Below are positions 1 to 9,402 of a DNA stretch of 64,000 bases, in pieces. The stretch's first letter is position 1. Each line of letters opens with the position of its first letter. The translations under genes and the position numbers were made by a program. The stretch comes from Clostridia bacterium (GTDB lineage Bacteria; Bacillota; Clostridia; Caldicoprobacterales; Caldicoprobacteraceae), in the NCBI GenBank assembly GCA_017577715.1, contig PKRC01000002.1, forward strand, positions 124,001 to 188,000. Direction: 5' to 3'. The notes under the pieces are model-generated. The model saw nothing but the letters and a program-made list of their open reading frames with translations, had not been told where the DNA came from and made no database searches.

Positions 1-1040
1 TCCTCTATGAGCTTTTTATATTCTTTGCTCTGCCCCGCAATGTCATCATACATAGAGGCGTTATTATACAGGCTGAATATCCTGGGGATATTTATCCCCG
101 AAGGACAGGGCATGCAATAGTTGCAGGACGTACAGCTGACCTTTATCTTACTTTCATATGCGGCTTTTACCCTTCTAACCAGATCAAGCTCTTCTTCCGT
201 CATCGAATTGGGCGCTGCGTTTTTGAATATCTCGATGTTTTCCTTAAGCTGTTCCATAGTGCTGACGCCGCTTAAGATGACTGTTACCTCTGGGAAGTTG
301 TACAGCCATCTAAATGCCCATTCAACCGGCGAACGCTTTATATGGAAGCTATTCCATAGCTCCTGAATATCCCTGGGTATGTTATGGGCAAGCCTGCCAC
401 CCTTTAAGGGTTCCATTATGACGACGGGTATCCCTTTAGACGCGGCGTATCGCATGCCTTCTACGCCAGCTTGGTAGTTCTCATCAAGGAAATTGAGTTG
501 TATCTGGCACATCTTCCAGTCATATGCGTCTATTATGGATTTAAATACCGGCAGCTCATCATGGAAGGAAAAACCGGGATACTTTATTTTTCCAGCCTCG
601 ACAGCTTTATCAAGAAACTTCAGTACGTCAAATTTTTTTACTTTTTCCCATCTATCTTGACTCAGAGCATGCAATAGATAGAAATCAATATAGTCAACCT
701 GGAGCTTTGACAGTTGCTCGTCCAAAAATTTTTCGCAATCCTCATAAGACTCTACCTTCCATATGGGGAGCTTGGTGGCTACCTTTACCTTTTCGCGGTA
801 TCCATCCTTTAGGGCTTTACCTACCAATATTTCGCTATTACCACCATGATACGGGTAAGCGGTATCTATGTAATTAACTCCGTGGTCAATTGCATACCGG
901 ATCATCTTGATGGCTTCCTCTTCGTCTATGAGCGACTGATCGGTTGAACCGTCTGGCTGTACTTTAAGGGGCAAACGCATGCAACCAATACCGAAGGTTG
1001 AGATCTTAAACCCTAGGTTTCCGAATTCTCTGTAATACAA
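1..1040 (-). CDS. Aldo/keto reductase with C-terminal 4Fe-4S motif (partial)
   Basis: NAD(P)H-dependent oxidoreductase of the aldo/keto reductase family, read on the minus strand and cut at its C-terminal end by the window edge (346 codons visible). The translation begins LYYREFGNLGFKISTFGIGC and shows the family signature residues: Asp and Tyr in YIDTAYPYHGG, Lys in VATKLP and His in FYLLHAL. Near the visible end lies a cysteine cluster (CTSCNYCMPC) typical of the subgroup with a ferredoxin-like 4Fe-4S tail. The start is a TTG at 1038-1040, chosen because GGAGGG lies 6 nt upstream and no ATG or GTG near the family N-terminus fits. Substrate cannot be told from sequence. Confidence 0.85.
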   Translation of the reverse strand, partial: MYYREFGNLGFKISTFGIGCMRLPLKVQPDGSTDQSLIDEEEAIKMIRYAIDHGVNYIDTAYPYHGGNSEILVGKALKDGYREKVKVATKLPIWKVESYEDCEKFLDEQLSKLQVDYIDFYLLHALSQDRWEKVKKFDVLKFLDKAVEAGKIKYPGFSFHDELPVFKSIIDAYDWKMCQIQLNFLDENYQAGVEGMRYAASKGIPVVIMEPLKGGRLAHNIPRDIQELWNSFHIKRSPVEWAFRWLYNFPEVTVILSGVSTMEQLKENIEIFKNAAPNSMTEEELDLVRRVKAAYESKIKVSCTSCNYCMPCPSGINIPRIFSLYNNASMYDDIAGQSKEYKKLIE

Positions 1041-1607
1041 CTTAATCCCTCCTAGCGTTGTTCATGGCCTTTAAATTATATCAAATATATTGTTAAAATT
1101 GAAGTCATTATTTACTTATTGCTGTTTTTAAGGGATTTAACATATGCAGCAAAATCTACATCCGGGTACACCGACGTAGGTTACAATCCAGTCCATCACT
1201 TTGTGCTGAACTGAATGGTAAAATGTAGGGATGGTGCGTCCTCAGATGTTGCTCATCCTTGGATTAACCGTATTTTTTGATAATCCTGTTCGTAATTGAA
1301 GTACACTATTACCTTGCCTTTGGTGCAGGCCTGCAAGAAATCGTTGACGGCGTTTATCAATGTTTTGATCGATCTCCCCAATGTCGATTTCTAACTTTGG
1401 CCTCCATTTTATGGGCACACCACCACCTTCTTTACTTCTTATTTTTATTACAACATATCTTTTAAACGAATTTTGTAGTTATAAAACATGATTTTATGAT
1501 ATTTACATGCTTGTTTACATGTAGTACCATAATTTGTATATACAAGGTGGAACAAAGGGTATGTGGATTGTGATTGTCGAAAGTTTTTGAATTTTGATGA
1601 AAAAGAC
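1041..1607. other. Intergenic region, divergent between aldo/keto reductase and ROK regulator
   Basis: No convincing gene. It holds a 12-bp palindrome TTGTATATACAA at 1534-1545 and the stretch TTGTTTACATGTA at 1511-1523, which recurs once more at 32503-32515 next to another sugar-regulator gene; both could be operator-type sites. The stretch 1190-1440 contains short open frames on both strands that look like fragments of a lost gene, but I cannot assign a family. Confidence 0.4.
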
Positions 1608-1635
1608 TTGCCTTTATGTTATAATATATTATAAT
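1608..1635 (+). promoter_or_regulatory. Putative sigma-A promoter of the ROK regulator
   Basis: TTGCCT (-35, 1608-1613), a 16-nt spacer and TATAAT (-10, 1630-1635), about 90 nt before the likely start codon. The surrounding DNA is very AT-rich, so other -10 choices exist. Confidence 0.45.
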
Positions 1636-1723
1636 TTAATGCATGGTTTAATCATATTAAAAATAATGAAGAAATTTGGAATAAATATTGAAAATCAAAG
1701 AAAAAAAGAAATGGGGGCAGGAT

Positions 1724-2926
1724 ATGGTTCCAGCCGATCAACTGCTTGTTAAGCAGATAAATAAGTCAATAGTACTCAATACCATAAGAAAAAAGGAAGG
1801 CATCTCAAGAGCTGGTATTGCCGAATTTACCGGTTTAAATAAGTCCACCGTTTCTTTTTTGGTAGATGAGCTCATAAAGGAAGGGCTTGTGAGGGAAATA
1901 GGGCCTGGTGAGTCAAAAGGTGGCCGGAAACCCATTATGTTGACGATAAATGAGAAGGGTGGCTGTGTCATAGGTGTTGACTTGGGTGTAAACTATATTT
2001 TGACGGTTTTAACTGATCTGGTAGGGAATGTATTGTGGGAGAAGAGAATAGATATAAAGCTGGGAGAAGATAAAGAAAAGGTGATTGACCTTTTGATGCA
2101 ATCCATTGGAGAAGCGGTTGGGAATGCGCCTGCTACGGTAAATGGTATTATGGGTATAGGAATAGGTGTGCCAGGGATTGTGGATTACAGGAAAGGGCTT
2201 GTATTGATGGCTCCCAACCTCAAATGGAAGGATGTACCCCTCAAAGAGATAGTAGAGGAAAGATTTAAAATAAAGGTACATATCGATAACGAGGCTAATG
2301 TGGGTGCAGTAGGGGAAAAGTGGTTTGGAATTGGAGTTGAATGTAGCAATTTTATTTACGTCAGCGCAGGAATAGGAATAGGTACTGGTATAATCATTAA
2401 CGGAACGCTTTACAGAGGTGCATCTGGATTAGCTGGCGAAATAGGGCATGTAACGATAAATATATATGACCAACTGTGCGGTTGCGGTAATATCGGCTGC
2501 TGGGAAAACTATGCCTCTGAAAGAGCGCTGTTGGATTACATGGAAGCTCAGCTGAAACAAGGGAAGGAGGATGCCTATATAAACAATGAAACTATAGGCG
2601 ATTTAAACGCTTTGCGCATCATAGATTTTGCGCGTAGGGGGAGCTCTATTGCCATAGAGGGATTGAAGGAAATAGGCAGGAATCTCGGTATAGGGATAAT
2701 AAATTTGATAAATACCTTTAATCCCGAGATGGTTATCATCGGAAATACGCTGTCTCTTGCAGAGGATATTATTCTACCCGAGATTTTGAATGAGGTAAGC
2801 AAAAAATGCTTTGTATATAAATATCACAAGGTAAAAATAAGAACTTCAACGTTGAACTTTCATGCTGGGGCCATGGGTGCTGCATCTCTTGTTATATCAA
2901 AGTTGTTTGCGCACCCCGAATTCTGA
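1724..2926 (+). CDS. ROK-family transcriptional regulator (XylR/NagC type)
   Basis: Sugar-responsive repressor of the ROK family. An N-terminal winged helix-turn-helix (IRKKEGISRAGIAEFTGLNK) is followed by a sugar-kinase-like fold with the phosphate loop GVDLGVNYILTVL and the ROK zinc motif CGCGNIGCWE. No catalytic function is implied. The open frame extends to a TTG at 1688, but the ATG at 1724 (MVPADQLLVKQ) with a G-rich site just upstream is the better start and matches XylR-type N-termini. It lies directly upstream of mannonate dehydratase and alpha-glucuronidase genes, so a role in control of xylan or glucuronate use is likely by context; the effector is inferred, not shown. Confidence 0.88.
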   Translation: MVPADQLLVKQINKSIVLNTIRKKEGISRAGIAEFTGLNKSTVSFLVDELIKEGLVREIGPGESKGGRKPIMLTINEKGGCVIGVDLGVNYILTVLTDLVGNVLWEKRIDIKLGEDKEKVIDLLMQSIGEAVGNAPATVNGIMGIGIGVPGIVDYRKGLVLMAPNLKWKDVPLKEIVEERFKIKVHIDNEANVGAVGEKWFGIGVECSNFIYVSAGIGIGTGIIINGTLYRGASGLAGEIGHVTINIYDQLCGCGNIGCWENYASERALLDYMEAQLKQGKEDAYINNETIGDLNALRIIDFARRGSSIAIEGLKEIGRNLGIGIINLINTFNPEMVIIGNTLSLAEDIILPEILNEVSKKCFVYKYHKVKIRTSTLNFHAGAMGAASLVISKLFAHPEF

Positions 2927-2971
2927 CTTTGCAAGGCGAGTGGGGCATTTTAAAAGTTTGTCCAGGCGACT

Positions 2972-2989
2972 AATTATTTTACAATAATT
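2972..2989. promoter_or_regulatory. Inverted repeat upstream of uxuA
   Basis: AATTATT and AATAATT separated by 4 nt form a perfect dyad in the 115-nt gap between the ROK gene and uxuA. Its place suggests an operator for the neighbouring regulator. AT-rich dyads are common by chance, so support is weak. Confidence 0.3.
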
Positions 2990-3041
2990 CATAATAATAA
3001 TAATATCTGCCATTGAATAAATGATAGAAAGGATGAAGGGT

Positions 3042-4118
3042 ATGAAGGTAGTATTCAGGTGGTTTGGAGAAAACGACGATAGCGTAACCCTTGAACAGAT
3101 AAGGCAAATACCCGGTGTGACTGGAGTGGTTTCTGCGCTGTTTGACATTCCGGTTGGAGAAGTGTGGCCTCTGGAAAGGATACTGGCGCTCAAAAAGAAG
3201 GTGGAGGACTACGGCTTAAAATTAGAGGTTATAGAGAGCGTTAACGTGCATGAGGACATAAAGCTGGGCTTACCCACCAGAGATCGATACATAGAAAATT
3301 ACAAGGAGACCATAAAGAATTTGGGGCAAGCCGGCATCAAGGTGTTGTGCTATAATTTCATGCCAGTATTTGACTGGATACGCACCGATTTGGCCATGAA
3401 GTTACCCGATGGGTCGGAAGTAATGTCTTATGACGATGACGTAATCAGGAATTTAGACCCCATTGAGCTGATTAACGAGATGGAATCTGGGTCAAGGGGG
3501 TATTCGCTGCCTGGATGGGAGCCTTATCGGCTAAAAGAAATAAGGAGGCTGTTTGAGCTATATAAGGATGTCGACGAAGAAAAACTGTTTGAAAACCTCA
3601 AGTACTTCCTCGAAAATGTGATTCCGGTCTGTGAAAGGTACGATGTAAAGCTAGCCATTCATCCCGACGATCCACCATGGTCAATATTCAAGCTTCCGCG
3701 GATAGTTACTGATAAAGAAAATTTGGATAGAATAATCAACCTTGTGGATAGCCCTTATAATGGCATTACCCTGTGTAGCGGTTCGCTGGGGGCAAATTGC
3801 AATAATAACATTCCCGAGATGGTGAGATATTTCGGTAGCAAGGGAAGAATACATTTTGCCCATATAAGAAATATAAAGATCGAAAGACCAGGAGTGTTTT
3901 ATGAGACGTCCCACCTGTCTTGTGACGGTTCATTTGATATGTTTGAAATCGTGAAGGCCTATTATGATGTAGGTTTTGAGGGGTATATGCGCCCCGACCA
4001 CGGGCGAATGATATGGGGCGAAAAGGCCAGGCCGGGATATGGCCTGTATGATAGGGCCCTGGGGATAATGTATTTGCTGGGGCTGTGGGAAGCCATTGAC
4101 AAGATGAGCAGAAAATGA
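3042..4118 (+). CDS. uxuA: Mannonate dehydratase
   Basis: Cytoplasmic enzyme that dehydrates D-mannonate to 2-keto-3-deoxygluconate in glucuronate breakdown. The protein starts MKVVFRWFGENDDSVTLEQI and carries family blocks such as IRQIPGVTGVVSALFDIPVG, YNFMPVFDWIRTDL, AIHPDDPPW, and HFAHIRN...ETSHLSCDGS near the C-terminus; His and Cys residues in these blocks are metal ligands in the family. Length (358 aa) is typical. Candidate ATG codons lie at 3021, 3033 and 3042; the last is chosen because the family begins near this Met and a purine-rich site (GAAAGGA) lies about 8 nt upstream. It is followed after 24 nt by the alpha-glucuronidase gene, which releases the glucuronic acid that feeds this pathway. 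Confidence 0.93.
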   Translation: MKVVFRWFGENDDSVTLEQIRQIPGVTGVVSALFDIPVGEVWPLERILALKKKVEDYGLKLEVIESVNVHEDIKLGLPTRDRYIENYKETIKNLGQAGIKVLCYNFMPVFDWIRTDLAMKLPDGSEVMSYDDDVIRNLDPIELINEMESGSRGYSLPGWEPYRLKEIRRLFELYKDVDEEKLFENLKYFLENVIPVCERYDVKLAIHPDDPPWSIFKLPRIVTDKENLDRIINLVDSPYNGITLCSGSLGANCNNNIPEMVRYFGSKGRIHFAHIRNIKIERPGVFYETSHLSCDGSFDMFEIVKAYYDVGFEGYMRPDHGRMIWGEKARPGYGLYDRALGIMYLLGLWEAIDKMSRK

Positions 4119-4142
4119 AAGCTGGAAATGGGGTGATGAGCG

Positions 4143-6203
4143 GTGGATTTTGGCCAAAGCAGGGTTTATGAATGCTGGTTAAATTATGCGCATTTGCCTG
4201 ATAATTTTGATGGGGAGTATAGAAGCTTTTGTAGTCATATTGTAGCCAAAAGCAAGCATCCCATTATAAACTCGGCTATTGAGGAGCTTAAGTTGGCATT
4301 TGCCAGATTTACCGGACAATCCCCACAGGTAATGGACTCTTATCCTGATTTCGATTGTGTATTCGTTGGTACTTGGAATGATGTAGATGACGAAGCCTTG
4401 AAGGTAGGCCACGAAAAATTGCCTGAAGATGGGTTTATTGTGCAAAAGCTTGAGCGCAATGGCAAAAACGTGCTGGCTGTAATAGGACAAAACGAAAAGG
4501 GAGCCCTATACGGGGTATTTCATCTTTTAAGGTCGATGTGCTGTGGCACACCTCTTGCAGGGGTGCAGGGCATCGATGGGCCGCGCAACCCCTTGAGGGT
4601 TATAAACCACTGGGACAATATGAGCGGCGATATAGAAAGGGGATATGCCGGCAAATCCATATTTTTTAAGGACAACAGGATTGTCAGCGACTTGAGCAGG
4701 GTTAAGGATTATGCACGGCTTCTGGCGTCTGTAGGAGTAAACGGGGTTGCCATCAATAACGTCAATGTGCATCAGGTTGAGACGCGCCTTATAACCGATG
4801 AATTCCTGCCCGATGTGGCAAGAATAGCCGATGTATTCAGGCAGTACGGGATAAGGCTGTATCTGAGCATAAATTTTGCCGCTCCAGTGGAGATAGGTGG
4901 CCTGCCTACTGCTGATCCCCTGGATGAATCGGTCCGAAAGTGGTGGAAGGATGTAGTTGACAACATATACAGTTATATCCCTGATTTTGGCGGATTTGTG
5001 GTCAAAGCCGATTCTGAATTCAGGCCAGGGCCCTTCACTTACGGCAGAAACCATGCCGAGGGAGCCAACATGCTGGCCGAGGCTTTGAGGCCCCATGGCG
5101 GCGTGGTTTTTTGGCGGGCTTTCGTGTACAACTGCCAGGTTGACTGGAGAGATCGCAGCGTAGATAGAGCCAAAGCGGCATATGAAAACTTCAAACCGCT
5201 GGATGGAAAGTTTTTGGATAACGTGATTGTGCAGATTAAGTACGGTCCAATGGATTTCCAGATAAGGGAACCGGTCTCTCCCTTGTTTGGCGCCATGGAG
5301 AAGACCAACGTCGCTGTGGAATTCCAAATTACACAAGAATATACGGGACAGCAAAAGGACCTGTGCTATCTGGTCACCATGTGGAAAGAAGTATTGGATT
5401 TCGATACTTATGCCAAAGGGCAGGGTTCCACGGTGAGCAAGGTGGTCAGCGGCTATCTCTTTGGAAGGAAATATGGCGGCGCAGTGGGCGTTTCCAACAT
5501 TGGGGACAGCAAGAGCTGGACGGGGCATCCGCTCGCACAGGCCAACCTTTATGGCTTTGGTCGCCTGGCATGGAACCCCGAGCTATCTGCTCAGGAGATA
5601 GCCGAAGAATGGGTAAGATTGACTTTTGGCCACGACAAACAAGTTGTAGACACAATAGTGTCCATGCTGATGACTTCCAGGGATATATATGAGAAATATA
5701 CGGCACCGCTGGGGATAGGATGGATGGTAAACCCCGGCCATCACTATGGCCCTAATGTAGATGGATACGAGTATTCCCATTGGGGTACGTATCATTATGC
5801 TGATTGGCAGGGGATCGGCGTTGACAGGACGGTAGCTACAGGTACCGGCTATACCGCCCAGTACAGGGAACCGGTGGCCAGCATGTATGAGAACATAGAG
5901 ACCTGCCCTGATGAACTGCTGCTGTTTTTCCACCATGTGCCTTATACCCATAAATTGAAATCCGGTAAAACGGTGATCCAGCACATATACGATACCCATT
6001 TTGAGGGAGCAGAGGAAGCCGAGGGCTTAAAGAAAAAATGGTTAACCCTCAAAGGTAAGGTGGATGAGGAGATATTCCAGCTGGTACTGGAGAGGCTGGA
6101 TATGCAGATCAAAAACGCCATCGAGTGGCGGGATGTGATAAACACCTATTTTTACAGAAAAACCGGTATCGATGATGCGCATGGCAGGAAAATTTATAGA
6201 TGA
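4143..6203 (+). CDS. aguA: GH67 alpha-glucuronidase
   Basis: Glycoside hydrolase family 67 enzyme that removes (4-O-methyl)glucuronic acid from aldouronic acids made from glucuronoxylan. It has no signal peptide, so it acts inside the cell on imported oligosaccharides. Family blocks are visible: a TIM-barrel domain with NHWDNMSGDIERGYAG, KADSEFRPGPFTYGR (catalytic acid region), WRAFVYNCQ, and KYGPMDFQIREPVSPLFG, which holds the Asp/Glu base pair. The length of 686 aa is normal. The start is GTG at 4143 with a GGGGTGATGAG stretch before it. It forms an operon with uxuA and is followed by a stem-loop. Confidence 0.94.
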   Translation: MDFGQSRVYECWLNYAHLPDNFDGEYRSFCSHIVAKSKHPIINSAIEELKLAFARFTGQSPQVMDSYPDFDCVFVGTWNDVDDEALKVGHEKLPEDGFIVQKLERNGKNVLAVIGQNEKGALYGVFHLLRSMCCGTPLAGVQGIDGPRNPLRVINHWDNMSGDIERGYAGKSIFFKDNRIVSDLSRVKDYARLLASVGVNGVAINNVNVHQVETRLITDEFLPDVARIADVFRQYGIRLYLSINFAAPVEIGGLPTADPLDESVRKWWKDVVDNIYSYIPDFGGFVVKADSEFRPGPFTYGRNHAEGANMLAEALRPHGGVVFWRAFVYNCQVDWRDRSVDRAKAAYENFKPLDGKFLDNVIVQIKYGPMDFQIREPVSPLFGAMEKTNVAVEFQITQEYTGQQKDLCYLVTMWKEVLDFDTYAKGQGSTVSKVVSGYLFGRKYGGAVGVSNIGDSKSWTGHPLAQANLYGFGRLAWNPELSAQEIAEEWVRLTFGHDKQVVDTIVSMLMTSRDIYEKYTAPLGIGWMVNPGHHYGPNVDGYEYSHWGTYHYADWQGIGVDRTVATGTGYTAQYREPVASMYENIETCPDELLLFFHHVPYTHKLKSGKTVIQHIYDTHFEGAEEAEGLKKKWLTLKGKVDEEIFQLVLERLDMQIKNAIEWRDVINTYFYRKTGIDDAHGRKIYR

Positions 6204-6210
6204 TGGCGAG

Positions 6211-6238
6211 GGCTGCTCCAATGGTCATTGGGGCAGCC
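6211..6238 (+). terminator. Stem-loop after aguA
   Basis: Thirteen-pair inverted repeat (GGCTGCTCCAATG with CATTGGGGCAGCC, one G-T pair) 8 nt after the aguA stop. The sequence after it is AT-rich but not a clean T run, so termination efficiency is uncertain. Confidence 0.6.
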
Positions 6239-6345
6239 ATTATATAATATAATGTGATCCTCCTTGGACTTTGTAGGGTGTTTTTTGAAGCGGTTAGAGC
6301 AAATAAAGAGAGTGGGTTTAGTATGGTTATCAAGGGGGGTCCATA

Positions 6346-8220
6346 ATGCCTATGAAAATTATGGAAAACAATAAACGTATAAGTTCCCTATATAAACGTT
6401 CAAAACAAATGATAGCCAATATGAAAATAGGCTATAAAATAGCCTGTGTATATTTATTACTAATAGTTGTATCAACCGTATTTAGTGGTTTAATTTTTAA
6501 TAGAATATATTATAGCATTGTACAAAGGGAAGTCAGCAAAACCTCTCTTCAAACGCTGGAATCCATTCAGGCAAATGTATATTTAATTATAGAGAACGCC
6601 GCAAATTATTCAAAGATGATCTTAGCGGATAGCAATTTACAGACTTTGTTACGAAAAGGAAGCATATTTTCGGATTTAAACCTTCAGTCACATGTGGGTA
6701 CCGACCTGTATAAGCTGCTACAATCGGTTTCTTCCATCAGTTCGGTTTATATCTATGATAATTCCGAAAACATATATTCAGTAGGCATTAAGGATTTACC
6801 CTCTGTTCCGCCAACCAATATTAAAACGGCATCGTGGTATGATGAGGTCATTAAAAAGGAAGGCGGTTACATTTTGAGGCGAAACGGCGGTGGTGTAGAT
6901 TTTGAAAAACCGGGGAGAAATTATATTTCGCTAATACGCTTGATTAGGGATATAGAAGATATGAAGCATCTTGGTATTCTTATTATAAATATTCCCGAAG
7001 AGGTTTTTGCACAAGCATATGCTAATTCATCGGATAATCTGCCTACCTACAATGTGATTTTGGATGAAAACAATCGCGTTGTTTTTAATAGCGAAGAATT
7101 CCAGAACGGTAATGAAAAAACGATCATAGTGGAGTATTTGAACGAAATAATTGATCAAGTGACCCAGGAATTGAATAATAGGGCATCCGGGACTATGATA
7201 AGGCATTTAGCGGATAGCAAATATTTAATATCTTATCTTGGAGAAGATAAATACAATTGGAAATTTATTAGAATGATACCTTTTACTAATATTCCAAATA
7301 GAGATGCAACAATAGGGGCGGTTGCACTAATCGTCATTATATTAAACGGATTTTTGATTTTTCTTTTCACTATCGGAATTTCTAGAATTATCACAGTTCC
7401 GATTAATCATTTATTGAATTCTATGAAGGATATTGAGAAGGGGATTTTTCGTGAGGTAAATATAAAAACATATAGTCAGGAGTTTTACAGGCTTTGTCAG
7501 GGATATAATATTATGATTTCAAAGATTCAGGAGTTAATACAGAATATTATCGACAAACAAAGGTTGATTCGCAAAGTGGAGTTAAATGCCCTTATGGCCC
7601 AGATTAAGCCTCACCTTCTTTATAATACGTTGGATTCAATCTATTCTCTCGCGCTTTCTGGGAAAAATGATGAGGTTTGTGAATTGGTCGAAGCGCTTGG
7701 AAGTTTTTATCGTAACTGTGTCAGCAATGGCAAGGAGATAATTACTATAGGGGAAGAGATTGCTATAGTAAAAAACTATTTGAAGATTCAAAAGATCCGT
7801 TATCCAAATCTTTTTGAAGTAGTTTTTTCAATAGATGAAAGCTGTAATTCATATCGTATCCCTAAGTTGACGTTACAACCGTTAGTGGAAAATGCATTGT
7901 ATCACGGAATACGTGCTCAGGGGAAACCGGGTACTATAATAATAGGAGTAGAGCGCGTAGATAAGAAGATCCGGCTGTGGATAGAAGACGATGGCAAGGG
8001 TATGAGCGAAGAGCAAGTGGAAAAAATCATGAGTTCGGATATAGAGGACTCAAAAAATGGATTTGGGCTTAAGGGAACAATGGAACGAATTAAGATATTT
8101 ACTGGAAGGGATGATTCGTTTAAAATTACAAGTAGACCAGGGGAAGGCACAAGGATAGAAATCATTTTAGAGGCTACAGAAAGGGATGATATGCATTGGA
8201 TGAAAAATTACGAGTTATAA
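6346..8220 (+). CDS. YesM-type sensor histidine kinase
   Basis: Membrane sensor kinase of the YesM/LytS-like family that pairs with an AraC-type response regulator. Order: N-terminal membrane segment (about residues 27-50), extracytoplasmic sensor (about 50-320), second membrane segment (VALIVIILNGFLIFLFTIGI), HAMP linker, histidine-kinase core with the phospho-accepting His near residue 423 in AQIKPHLLYNTLDS, and the ATPase domain with N box PLVENALYHGI and G box DDGKGM. The usual box reads INPHFLYN; here it is IKPHLLYN. The gene overlaps the next by 25 nt. With the ABC importer that follows, it probably senses an extracellular xylo-oligosaccharide. Confidence 0.92.
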   Translation: MPMKIMENNKRISSLYKRSKQMIANMKIGYKIACVYLLLIVVSTVFSGLIFNRIYYSIVQREVSKTSLQTLESIQANVYLIIENAANYSKMILADSNLQTLLRKGSIFSDLNLQSHVGTDLYKLLQSVSSISSVYIYDNSENIYSVGIKDLPSVPPTNIKTASWYDEVIKKEGGYILRRNGGGVDFEKPGRNYISLIRLIRDIEDMKHLGILIINIPEEVFAQAYANSSDNLPTYNVILDENNRVVFNSEEFQNGNEKTIIVEYLNEIIDQVTQELNNRASGTMIRHLADSKYLISYLGEDKYNWKFIRMIPFTNIPNRDATIGAVALIVIILNGFLIFLFTIGISRIITVPINHLLNSMKDIEKGIFREVNIKTYSQEFYRLCQGYNIMISKIQELIQNIIDKQRLIRKVELNALMAQIKPHLLYNTLDSIYSLALSGKNDEVCELVEALGSFYRNCVSNGKEIITIGEEIAIVKNYLKIQKIRYPNLFEVVFSIDESCNSYRIPKLTLQPLVENALYHGIRAQGKPGTIIIGVERVDKKIRLWIEDDGKGMSEEQVEKIMSSDIEDSKNGFGLKGTMERIKIFTGRDDSFKITSRPGEGTRIEIILEATERDDMHWMKNYEL

Positions 8221-8987
8221 TTGTTGATGATGAATACTTGATTCGTAATTTAATTAAAATGAAAGCCCGGTGGGATGAGCTTGGCATGGAGGTAGTTGGA
8301 GAAGCCTCAACGGCAGACGAGGCCTTGAAAATGGTGGATTCACTGCTGCCTGATATAGTTTTTACCGATATATGCATGCCAGGTATGAATGGAATTGAAT
8401 TGAGCAAAATTATCCTTGAAAAATATCCCAAAATAAAAGTTTTGATTATAACGGGTTATAATGAATTTGAATACGCAAGGAGCTGCATCAAGCTGGGAGT
8501 TTCCGATTTTATCTTAAAGCCTATTAATTCAGAAGAATTGATGGATTCATTGAAGAAAGTAAGGAACAAAATAATTGAAGAACGTCGTATGGATAGCGAA
8601 TATCATTTTTTAAAGGCACAAATTCTTGATAAATATAAATGCGATAATGATACTAATGATGAACTTATTGCCCAAATAATAAGGTATATAAACGAACATC
8701 TGGAGGATAAAGATTTATCTCTAAGGAAGATTGCGGACGAATTCTTTGTCAGTAAAGAATATTTAAGCAAATTATTTAAGGAGGCGACTTCCTATACGGT
8801 AGGAGAATATATAACCAAACTCAGAATGGAACATGCTAAGGTACTTCTTACAGAAACAAGTCTAAAAGGGTATCAAGTAGGCGAAAAGATAGGAATCGAT
8901 GATCCCCATTATTTCAGTATTTTATTTAAAAAGTATACAGGACAGACGGTAAGTGAATTTAGAAAAAAATTTTCCAAAAAAACGTAA
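8196..8987 (+). CDS. YesN-type response regulator, AraC family
   Basis: Two-domain transcription factor: receiver domain (about residues 5-122; acidic DD at 11-12, phospho-acceptor Asp58 in FTDICMPG, Lys in LKPINS) and a C-terminal AraC-type double helix-turn-helix (about 160-260: LSLRKIADEFFVSKEYLSKL and GEKIGIDDPHYFSILFKKYTG). At 263 aa it is compact; many YesN proteins have a longer middle part. The start is TTG at 8196 inside the kinase gene, giving a 25-nt overlap and hence translational coupling. The probable target is the binding-protein gene downstream. Confidence 0.92.
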   Translation: MDEKLRVIIVDDEYLIRNLIKMKARWDELGMEVVGEASTADEALKMVDSLLPDIVFTDICMPGMNGIELSKIILEKYPKIKVLIITGYNEFEYARSCIKLGVSDFILKPINSEELMDSLKKVRNKIIEERRMDSEYHFLKAQILDKYKCDNDTNDELIAQIIRYINEHLEDKDLSLRKIADEFFVSKEYLSKLFKEATSYTVGEYITKLRMEHAKVLLTETSLKGYQVGEKIGIDDPHYFSILFKKYTGQTVSEFRKKFSKKT

Positions 8988-9402
8988 AAATTATAAATTA
9001 AAGTCCAATAATTTGTAACATAGTAGAATCTATACTTAGGCTTTTTATGATTTTCATCACCATTTTTTATCTACCACTATTGCAGTCTTTCTAATATGAC
9101 GTATGCACGATGTTCCCCTACAGCCCTTCCTTATCCTTATCTCTTTTCCCTATCTTTTTCTTCAGTTATCCAATTTGTTGATTTTATATCCTTCTTAAAA
9201 ATTCTAGCCATCGATGCTAGGAGCGCTTACTCGCTTCTTTTATACTTATATGGGCATAGAATCGTGTCTGTTCATTTTTAAGTTAAGTTAAAATAATGAA
9301 CATTATTTTTAAAATAATGAATGGCCTTTTAAAGGCAATTTATTAATAATTCTTATATGAGAAGAACAGCAATTATAAGATTCAAAAAAGGAGGAAGTAA
9401 TC
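8988..9402. promoter_or_regulatory. Upstream region of the sugar-binding-protein gene with a 20-bp palindrome
   Basis: A 415-nt gap without a credible gene. At 9290-9309 lies a perfect dyad (AAAATAATG, 2 nt, CATTATTTT), followed by one more AAAATAATGA half. This is a good candidate binding site for the upstream AraC-type regulator. AT-rich promoter-like DNA surrounds it. The gene start at 9403 has a clear GGAGG site 8 nt upstream. Confidence 0.45.

Noticed and set aside
1277..1465. Open frame upstream of the ROK gene
   Set aside because: No ribosome site, no recognisable protein, and the region has similar short frames on both strands.
4527..5528. Long minus-strand open frame of 333 codons inside aguA
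   Set aside because: Mirror frame of a well-supported GH67 gene; no ribosome site and no protein family.
9096..9281. 61-codon open frame upstream of the sugar-binding-protein gene
   Set aside because: No ribosome site and hydrophobic low-complexity translation of AT-rich DNA; better seen as promoter region.
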